A stretch of DNA of 10,358 bases from Tardiphaga sp. (GTDB lineage: Bacteria; Pseudomonadota; Alphaproteobacteria; Rhizobiales; Xanthobacteraceae), in the NCBI GenBank assembly GCA_014377915.1, contig JACMOT010000424.1, forward strand, positions 1 through 10,358, written 5' to 3'. The notes below the pieces were generated by a model that was not told the origin of the DNA, did no database searches, and worked only from the letters and a program-made list of their open reading frames with translations. Both the position numbers and the translations under genes were made by a program. Positions 1 through 5,565 of the stretch are shown here, in pieces; the stretch's first letter is position 1, and each line of letters opens with the position of its first letter.

Positions 1-163
1 ATTTGGTCCATGGGGCGTTGTTACGTCAATGAACGCGACTTTTCCAGCGCCGGCGCATTGAGGTATCTCAACGGGGTTTGGCGCGCTGCAGTATGTACTT
101 GCCGCGTCAAGAGCCGTATCAGAAAACCACGATCCGCGCCGTCGCAAACCCGGAAACCGCCCC

Positions 164-1210
164 TTGACCCAGTCCCCGACCGCCAAACCCTATCTCCACG
201 TCCTTCACGGCCATCGCCAGAATGTCCCCCCGCTGTGGATGATGCGGCAGGCCGGACGTTATCTGCCGGAATATCGCGAAGTCCGCGCCCAGGCCGGCGG
301 CTTTCTCGGCCTCTGCTTCAATCCCCATTTTGCCGCCGAAGTGACGCTGCAGCCGATCCGGCGGTTCGGCTTCGATGCCGCGATCATCTTCTCGGACATC
401 CTGGTGATCCCCTATGCGCTGGGCCGCTCGGTGCGCTTCGAGGTCGGCGAGGGCCCGCGGCTCGATCCGCTGGACACGCCGGAACAGGTGGCGACGCTGA
501 ACCCGCAGGCCGACTTCGCAAAGCTCGAGCCGGTCTATGAAGCGCTGCGCAGGGTTCGCGCCGCGCTCGACCCGAAAATCACGCTGATCGGCTTCTGCGG
601 CGCGCCATGGACGGTGGCGACCTATATGGTGGCGGGCAAGGGCACGCCGGACCAGGCGCCGGCGCGGATGATGGCCTACCGCCATCCCGAAGCCTTCGCT
701 AAAATCATCGACGCCATTGTGGAGAACTCGATCACCTATCTGCTCAGCCAGCTCAAGGCTGGCGCCGACGTGTTGCAGATTTTCGACACCTGGGCCGGCG
801 TGCTGCCGCCGCGCGAATTCCAGCGCTGGTCGGTCGAGCCGACCAAACGCATCGTCGACGGCGTGCGCGCCAAGGCGCCGGGCACGAAGATCATCGGCTT
901 TCCGCGCGGTGCCGGCGCGCAGCTGCCGGATTATGTCGAAGCGACCGGCATTGACGCTGTCAGCATCGACTGGGCCGCGGAGCCCGCCTTCATCCGCGAG
1001 CGCGTGCAGAGCAAGGTCGCGGTTCAGGGCAATCTTGACCCGCTGGTACTGATCGCCGGCGGCGAGGCGCTGGACCGCGCGATCGACGACGTGCTGGCCA
1101 ATTACGCTTCCGGCCGTTTCATCTTCAACCTTGGCCACGGCATCCAGCCGGAAACCCCGATTGCCCATGTCGAGCAGATGGTGAAACGGGTGCGGGATTT
1201 TCGCGGCTAA
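164..1210 (+). CDS. hemE: Uroporphyrinogen decarboxylase
   Basis: Cytoplasmic enzyme of tetrapyrrole biosynthesis that removes four carboxyl groups from uroporphyrinogen III to give coproporphyrinogen III. The 348-residue length is normal for the family. The N-terminal signature [16 protein letters not shown] (residues 22-37) supplies the substrate-binding arginines R28 and R32. FSDIL (76-80) carries the key aspartate D78. The second signature [13 protein letters not shown] (143-155) carries Y154, and NLGHGI near the C-terminus carries H325. These match the known active-site set by position and context. The start is TTG at 164, with a GGAAA Shine-Dalgarno-like stretch at 152-156 and a 7-base gap. 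The next in-frame Met lies inside the conserved signature (M26), so a later start is excluded. No convincing sigma-70 promoter is visible in bases 1-163. The next gene is on the same strand 103 bases later and is not a haem gene. Identification is secure; the TTG start is likely. Confidence 0.97.
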   Translation: MTQSPTAKPYLHVLHGHRQNVPPLWMMRQAGRYLPEYREVRAQAGGFLGLCFNPHFAAEVTLQPIRRFGFDAAIIFSDILVIPYALGRSVRFEVGEGPRLDPLDTPEQVATLNPQADFAKLEPVYEALRRVRAALDPKITLIGFCGAPWTVATYMVAGKGTPDQAPARMMAYRHPEAFAKIIDAIVENSITYLLSQLKAGADVLQIFDTWAGVLPPREFQRWSVEPTKRIVDGVRAKAPGTKIIGFPRGAGAQLPDYVEATGIDAVSIDWAAEPAFIRERVQSKVAVQGNLDPLVLIAGGEALDRAIDDVLANYASGRFIFNLGHGIQPETPIAHVEQMVKRVRDFRG

Positions 1211-1313
1211 GGTCCATGCCATGACCGCTTTGGCCCAAACAATTGCTGACGCGGCCAAACGGCACGTTAGTTGCCTTTCGATTCTCGAATGGTGAGTCTT
1301 TGAGGTCCAAGCG

Positions 1314-2570
1314 ATGTCGGAAAACGGAACGGGCAAACGAGCGGACGTGATCGTCCTCGGCGCCGGCATCGTCGGCGTGTCGGCGGCCTATGCCGCGCAG
1401 CAGCGTGGCCTCTCGGTCATCCTGCTCGACCGGCGCGAGCCGGGCTCCGAGACCTCCTATGGCAATTCCGGCGTGCTCAGCAGCGGCTCGATCCTGCCGC
1501 TGAACAAGCCGGCGCTGTGGTCGATGCTGCCGAAATATCTGTCGAACCAACATCCGGCGCTGCGCTGGGATCCCGCTTGGGCCGTCCGAAATGTCGGCTG
1601 GCTGGCCCGCTTTCTGGCCAACGCCATTCCTTCCCGAACCAGGCCGCGCGCCGATTCCCTGCACAGCCTCTCGGTCGCCACGCTCAAGCTGCACCGGGAG
1701 TGGATCGTCCAGGCCGATGCGGGCCATCGCATTCGCGAGACCGGCTGGCTGAAGGTCTGGCGCAGTGACGGCAGCGCGGCGGCCAAGGCCGAGCAGGCCT
1801 TTCTGGCCGGATACGGCATCGGCAGCGAGCTGCTCGATCGCCAGGCCATCTCCGCGCTCGAGCCAAACCTTCTGCCGGTCTACACCACCGCGCTACTGCA
1901 CAGCGATACAGCGTCGGTCGATTCGCCGGGCGAAGTGGTCAAGGCCTATGCGCGGATGTTTGCCGGCATCGGCGGCCAGATCCGGCAGGCCGAGATCACC
2001 GCGATCGTCCCCGAAGGCGACGGCTGGCGGGTGCCGCTGCCGGATGGCGAACTCACGGCACGCCATGTCGTGGTGGCGCTGGGGCCGTGGTCCGCCGACC
2101 TGCTGCGCCCGCTCGGCTACCAGGTGCCGATGGCGTTTGAGCGCGGCTATCATCAGCATTTCCAGCCAACCCTGCCGCGTTCCCTGCGGCGACCGATTCA
2201 CGACCTTGAAGGCGGCTTTGTGCTGACCCCGATGGAACAGGGCATTCGCCTGACCACCGGCGTCGAGCTGACCGGGCGCGACGCGCCCTCTTCCTTCGCC
2301 CAGCTCGACGCCGCGCTGCCGCTGGCCCGCGGCGTGCTCGAATTCGGCGAGGCGGTTGGCGAGCCGTGGCGGGGCGCGCGGCCGACGCTGCCCGACAGCC
2401 TGCCGATGATCGGCCCCGCGCCGCGACATCCCGGCCTGTGGCTGTCGTTCGGCCACCAGCACATCGGCTTCACCACCGGCCCCGCCTCGGGCGTGGCGAT
2501 CGCCGCGATGATCGCCGGCGCGGCGCCGCCATTCGATACCAGCGCCTTTTCGCCGGCCCGGTACCTCTGA
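1314..2570 (+). CDS. FAD-dependent D-amino-acid dehydrogenase/oxidase (DadA-like, DAO family)
   Basis: Predicted flavoprotein of 418 residues that oxidatively deaminates an amino acid, or a related secondary amine, to the 2-oxo acid. The N-terminal Rossmann dinucleotide fold is clear: VLGAGIVG at 14-21, with D39 ending the second strand where the FAD ribose is bound. GSETSYGNSGVLS (44-56) is the usual flavin-contact segment of the DAO/DadA group. HVVVALGPWS (251-260) is the second FAD-side strand. The C-terminal WRGARPTLPDSLPMIG (352-367) and GHQHIGFTTGP (380-390) are typical of this clade. The substrate cannot be read from sequence; D-amino acid, glycine/sarcosine-like or opine-like amines are all possible. 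The ATG is preceded by GAGG at 1302-1305 with an 8-base gap. Its TGA stop overlaps the next start (TGATG), and an amino-acid permease follows, so uptake and oxidation of the same compound is a reasonable inference. Confidence 0.9.
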   Translation: MSENGTGKRADVIVLGAGIVGVSAAYAAQQRGLSVILLDRREPGSETSYGNSGVLSSGSILPLNKPALWSMLPKYLSNQHPALRWDPAWAVRNVGWLARFLANAIPSRTRPRADSLHSLSVATLKLHREWIVQADAGHRIRETGWLKVWRSDGSAAAKAEQAFLAGYGIGSELLDRQAISALEPNLLPVYTTALLHSDTASVDSPGEVVKAYARMFAGIGGQIRQAEITAIVPEGDGWRVPLPDGELTARHVVVALGPWSADLLRPLGYQVPMAFERGYHQHFQPTLPRSLRRPIHDLEGGFVLTPMEQGIRLTTGVELTGRDAPSSFAQLDAALPLARGVLEFGEAVGEPWRGARPTLPDSLPMIGPAPRHPGLWLSFGHQHIGFTTGPASGVAIAAMIAGAAPPFDTSAFSPARYL

Positions 2571-2629
2571 TGCCCCGCAAGAAAAGACCGGCCAGCCGGA
2601 GCATCGCGGCCAAGCGGCGTCAGCCATGA
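2570..2629 (+). CDS. Possible 19-residue basic mini-ORF linking oxidase and permease
   Basis: This short frame opens with an ATG whose A is the last base of the oxidase stop (TGATG, 2568-2572). It closes with a TGA that overlaps the permease start (ATGA, 2626-2629). It encodes 19 residues, eight of them Lys or Arg and none acidic, with no cysteine and no membrane segment. Neither its own start nor the permease start has a clear Shine-Dalgarno sequence, so termination-reinitiation through this frame is a plausible route for ribosomes to reach the permease. It may therefore be a coupling leader rather than a functional peptide. It could also be chance, since high-GC DNA leaves frames open. I do not recognise a family. 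Confidence 0.3.
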   Translation: MPRKKRPASRSIAAKRRQP

Positions 2630-3294
2630 ACTACGTCTGGGATTTTGCCATCCTCGGCAAATACAGCCATTTGTTCTGGCTCGGCATCGGCTGGACCCTC
2701 GACTACACGATCGGCACGATCCTGATCGGCAGCGCGATTGGCCTCGCCGTCGGCATCCTTCGCCTCCGGCGCCTGCCGGTGATCGACTGGCTGCTGCTGA
2801 CCTATATCGAGCTGTTTCGCTGTACGCCGCTGCTGGTGCAGATCATCTGGTTCTATTATGCCCTGCCGGTGATCATCGGGATCAACATCCCGGCGCATGC
2901 CGCCGCGATCAGCGTGCTGTCGCTCTATGGCGGCGCTTTCTACGCCGAGATCGTCCGCGGCAGCATCGAGAGCATCCAGCGCGGACAATGGGACGCCGCA
3001 CGCGCGCTGGGCCTGCGGCCCTGGCAGGTGCTGCGGCTGGTGATCCTGCCGCAGGCGCTGAAGCCGATGCTGGCGCCCTACGTCAATCAGTCCGTGACAC
3101 AGCTCAAGAACACCTCGCTGGTATCCATCATTGCCGTGCCGGACCTAGTCTATAACGCCACGCTGATCAACGCCGACACCTATCGGCCGCTCGAGGTCTA
3201 TACGATCGTGGCGCTGATCTACTTCGCCATGCTGTTCCCCGCCACCTACCTGGCGCGACGGTTCGAAAACGGCATGAGTTACGACAGGGCATGA
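2626..3294 (+). CDS. Polar amino-acid ABC transporter permease (HisM/GlnP type)
   Basis: Inner-membrane channel subunit of an amino-acid importer, 222 residues, normal for the HisMQ/GlnP family. Hydrophobic stretches lie at about 20-45, 53-83, 88-108 and 192-210. The segment FRCTPLLVQIIWFYYALP (64-81) is the conserved E-L-F-R-x-T-P-L-L-V-Q region of this family. The cytoplasmic EAA loop that docks with the ATPase runs from about 108 to 144 (EIVRGSIESIQRGQWDAARA, then LG, then a run ending LPQA). The start ATG overlaps the stop of the preceding mini-ORF (ATGA) and has no clear Shine-Dalgarno. No further in-frame ATG, GTG or TTG lies between it and the oxidase stop. No second permease or ATPase is present in the window. 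The binding protein sits beyond the 3' end on the opposite strand, which is unlike a standard importer operon. Confidence 0.93.
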   Translation: MNYVWDFAILGKYSHLFWLGIGWTLDYTIGTILIGSAIGLAVGILRLRRLPVIDWLLLTYIELFRCTPLLVQIIWFYYALPVIIGINIPAHAAAISVLSLYGGAFYAEIVRGSIESIQRGQWDAARALGLRPWQVLRLVILPQALKPMLAPYVNQSVTQLKNTSLVSIIAVPDLVYNATLINADTYRPLEVYTIVALIYFAMLFPATYLARRFENGMSYDRA

Positions 3295-3368
3295 GCGCGC
3301 AACGGCAGCTTTCGAGCAACGCTGCTATCAGCCCACCCGCCGACCTCGTGGTGAGGATCAAACTCCCC

Positions 3369-4244
3369 TCAGATCACCAGCTCGCCCGGCACGTCTTCCG
3401 GCTTGACGCCGGTGAGCGACAGTCCCTTCAGAAACCATTCGCGCATCTGCCCGATGCCGCGATTGTATTCGACCCACACCGCGAGAAAATCACGCCAGCG
3501 CTTGTCGGGTTCACGCCGTACCCCCATGCTGCTCGGAATCGCGACCGACGGCGATTGCAGGATCCGGTAGGTACCCAGGCTGGGGTTCTTGGCGATCGCC
3601 GTCAGGCCCAGCACCAGCGCATTGACCACGCAATCGACCCGCCCCGACGACATCTCCAGCATCACTTCATCGCGCGACTTCAGCGACTTGATGGTGGCAT
3701 TCGGCGCGAACCGGCGCGCCACCGTCTCATTGGCGGAACCGACATCGACGGCGATGGTGATGCCAGGCTTGTTGATGTCCGCCCAGGTCTTGGCCTCAAG
3801 GCCCTTCTTCAGCATCGCGCCAAACGGATGCTGGAACACGGTGCCGCAAAAATCGATCACCAGCGCGCGCTGCGGCGTCGGATTGAGGGCAAAACCGAGG
3901 TCGATCTTGTTCGACTGTAGGTCGAGCACCGTATTGCCGTAAGTGGATTCCGTATATTCGAGTTTGACGTCGAGCAGCTTGGCGATGTCATTGGCCATCT
4001 CGATCGAAAAGCCCGACCACGTGCCGGTGGCGAGATCCTTGCTGAAATAGGGCAGTTCGCCGGGTAGCACCGCGATGCGCAGCACCTTGCTGGCGCGAAT
4101 GCGGTCAAGCGTGTTGTCCGCGCCTTGCGCCGATGCCGGGCTGGTTAGCGTGGATGCCAGCGCCGCGCCGCTGCCGATCGTCAGGGCATAGCGAAGCGCC
4201 TGGCGGCGATCCTGCGAAATCTTGCTGTCGTCAGCGTCGGTCAA
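3369..4244 (-). CDS. Amino-acid ABC transporter substrate-binding protein (family 3), Tat-like signal
   Basis: Periplasmic binding protein delivering an amino acid to an ABC importer. From the TTG start at 4244 it is 291 residues. The N-terminus has a twin-arginine-like signal: DRRQALR, with the two arginines at about 13-14, then a mildly hydrophobic stretch, then ASA at 37-39 just before the likely cleavage. The mature part begins like family 3 (KVLRIAVLPGELPYFSKD) and continues with GFSIEMANDIAKLL and DVGSANETVARRF, typical of the two lobes. GGAGGAA (4257-4251) lies six bases before the TTG. It lies inside the reading frame if the ATG at 4259 is used (296 residues), so TTG is preferred. The gene is convergent with the amino-acid permease (74 bases between stops), which suggests they serve one transporter. 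The ligand is not predictable. The transpeptidase upstream appears to be terminated before this gene. Confidence 0.9.
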   Translation of the reverse strand: MTDADDSKISQDRRQALRYALTIGSGAALASTLTSPASAQGADNTLDRIRASKVLRIAVLPGELPYFSKDLATGTWSGFSIEMANDIAKLLDVKLEYTESTYGNTVLDLQSNKIDLGFALNPTPQRALVIDFCGTVFQHPFGAMLKKGLEAKTWADINKPGITIAVDVGSANETVARRFAPNATIKSLKSRDEVMLEMSSGRVDCVVNALVLGLTAIAKNPSLGTYRILQSPSVAIPSSMGVRREPDKRWRDFLAVWVEYNRGIGQMREWFLKGLSLTGVKPEDVPGELVI

Positions 4245-4250
4245 GCGCAC

Positions 4251-4257
4251 TTCCTCC
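4251..4257 (-). promoter_or_regulatory. Shine-Dalgarno that decides the binding-protein start
   Basis: On the minus strand GGAGGAA reads from 4257 to 4251, followed by six bases and a TTG at 4244-4242. It sits immediately after the upstream ATG (4259-4257), too late to serve that codon. It therefore argues for TTG initiation. A GTG at 4250-4248 is in frame but too close to be served by it. Confidence 0.6.
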
Positions 4258-4315
4258 ATCAGATGCGTCGAGCCTAGCCGGCGAATTCGACAACAGCAAC
4301 AGCGCGAGGAACTAC

Positions 4316-4334
4316 AAAAGCGGCAGCGACTGCC
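4316..4334 (-). terminator. Small intrinsic terminator after the L,D-transpeptidase gene
   Basis: Read on the minus strand, GGCAG-TCG-CTGCC (4334-4322) forms a 5-bp GC-rich stem with a 3-base loop. It is followed by GC and TTTT (4319-4316). It begins about 26 bases after the transpeptidase stop and about 57 bases before the binding-protein ATG. It would separate the two same-strand genes into different transcripts. The stem is short and the T tract has only four bases, so strength is uncertain. Confidence 0.45.
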
Positions 4335-4359
4335 TCAATAACGGGTGTAATGCCGCGAT

Positions 4360-5352
4360 CTATTTCACCGCCTGCTTGCCGTCAACGAAGCTCACTTCGA
4401 CGCCCTTCTTCACGGACTCACCGAGCCGCGCGACGTCCCAATTGGTCAGCCGTACGCAGCCATGCGAGTCGCTCTTGCTGACCCGCGACGGGTCTGATGT
4501 GCCGTGGATGCCATAGCTGGCCTGTGACAGGCCGATCCAGGTGCTGCCTACCGGATTGTTCGGACCGCCCTCGATAGTGAACGGTTTTGTCGCTTCCACG
4601 CCCTTGAACTTGTATTTCGGATCATAGCGATAGGTCGGATTGGCGTGCACCGACGTGACCTTCAGAATGCCCGACGGCGTCGGCTTTTCCTCGCTGCCGA
4701 CGCTGGCGGGGTAGAACGCCACCAACCCGCCGTCCCTGGCAAACGCCTTGACGGTCTGGCGGACCTTGTCGACCTCGATGCGCGTCACCTTGACCGGTTT
4801 CTGACGCGGCAGATTGACGATGGCGATGCGGTCTCCGGCGTGATCGAATTTCTGTTTCGGATTGAGCTCCTCGAGCAGATCCTGGCTCATATGGAAACGT
4901 TCGCTGAGCGCTTCCCTGGCGCTGGTGTAGTCGAGCCGTTCCAGCGACTTCATTTCTTCCATCCTGACCGGAAGCTTGTCGAGATAGGGTCCCTTTACAT
5001 CCTTCTCAGTGAGGACGTAATCCGCCATCACGGGGTCGCCGGCCGCGCTCTGCAGCCGGGCCCAGATCTCCGGCGTCAGCACCTTTGCGGATGGCAGGCT
5101 GTTGGCCTCGGCAAAGGCCAGCAGTGCCTTCTCGACATTGTCGCCGAACAGACCATCGATCTCGCCGGGCGAAAAATGCGCACGATCGAGCAGCACCTGC
5201 ACCTTCACAGCGAGCGGGCTGAACTTGCTGTCCGACGGCGGTTTTCCGGTAAAATTCGCGGCGTTGATGGCGTCGGCGCTGAGTTCGGCTGCGATCAACG
5301 GATTTGCGGCGATCAGCGTGATCCCGATAGCGATCATTAACGGTCGCATCAT
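4360..5352 (-). CDS. Periplasmic L,D-transpeptidase (YkuD domain)
   Basis: Cell-wall enzyme expected to cross-link peptidoglycan (3-3 bonds) or attach proteins to it through a catalytic cysteine. With the ATG at 5352 it is 330 residues. Residues 1-22 are a Sec-type signal ending LIAA before EL. A peptidoglycan-binding-like helical segment follows (about 50-86, with DGLFGDNVEKALLAF). Then comes a LysM-like stretch (about 149-181, LSERFHMSQDLLEELNP) and the YkuD domain from about 187. The catalytic signature is complete: HG at 283-284, then SHGCVRL with Cys 299. The frame stays open up to 5526, but that extension is cysteine-rich, lacks family features and would bury the signal peptide. The ATG pair at 5352/5349 follows a weak GGCGGGCAG. 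The gene is divergent from the kinase, and a small terminator follows it. Physiological role (3-3 cross-linking versus protein anchoring) is not resolved. Confidence 0.93.
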   Translation of the reverse strand: MMRPLMIAIGITLIAANPLIAAELSADAINAANFTGKPPSDSKFSPLAVKVQVLLDRAHFSPGEIDGLFGDNVEKALLAFAEANSLPSAKVLTPEIWARLQSAAGDPVMADYVLTEKDVKGPYLDKLPVRMEEMKSLERLDYTSAREALSERFHMSQDLLEELNPKQKFDHAGDRIAIVNLPRQKPVKVTRIEVDKVRQTVKAFARDGGLVAFYPASVGSEEKPTPSGILKVTSVHANPTYRYDPKYKFKGVEATKPFTIEGGPNNPVGSTWIGLSQASYGIHGTSDPSRVSKSDSHGCVRLTNWDVARLGESVKKGVEVSFVDGKQAVK

Positions 5353-5451
5353 CTGCCCGCCTGGGTTGTCCGCGCACCGAACGGCGCATTCTGCATAAGC
5401 CGTAAAACAGAGCCGGGTTCCCTGGCAACGGCAATATCCATCACCAGCCGA

Positions 5452-5480
5452 TTGACAGCCGCGCAAAGTGACGGTGAATT
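5452..5480 (+). promoter_or_regulatory. Possible promoter for the hybrid kinase
   Basis: A perfect TTGACA -35 hexamer lies at 5452-5457 in the 213-base divergent gap. At a 17-base spacing the -10 position reads TGAATT (5475-5480), a poor match to TATAAT. It points toward the kinase, with a leader of roughly 80 bases. This is the only good hexamer I found in the gap, and the weak -10 keeps confidence low. No clear promoter toward the transpeptidase was seen. Confidence 0.25.
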
Positions 5481-5565
5481 TGATTACTGATAGTAGCCCT
5501 GCTGTTTTCCCGTCCACCCCTGTCATCGGAAGTGTCCCCTGACCCGCCTCTCTCCGTCAGACCGC

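Noticed and set aside
1211..1226. GGTC...GACC hairpin directly after hemE
   Set aside because: Only a 4-bp stem with an 8-base loop and no T tract; not a credible terminator.
1243..1271. TTGCTG / GTTAGT promoter-like pair before the oxidase gene
   Set aside because: Each hexamer matches consensus at only three positions, which is expected by chance.
119..1369. Long 416-residue minus-strand frame opposite hemE
   Set aside because: It covers the whole of a clear hemE gene, is rich in Arg/Ala/His/Asp/Gly as expected for the antisense of GC-rich codons, and shows no family motif.
3305..3325. GCAGC...GCTGC inverted repeat between the convergent permease and binding-protein genes
   Set aside because: Five base pairs with an 11-base loop and no T tract on either strand; too weak to call as a terminator.
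3291..3920. 209-residue plus-strand frame starting with ATGA overlap at the permease stop
   Set aside because: Beyond about base 3362 it is the antisense of the binding-protein gene with no recognisable domain. Only its first codons are kept as a possible ATPase remnant.
5353..5526. 58-residue N-terminal extension of the L,D-transpeptidase frame
   Set aside because: It is cysteine-rich, has no export features, and would place the clear signal peptide internally. The ATG pair at 5352/5349 gives a normal secreted protein.
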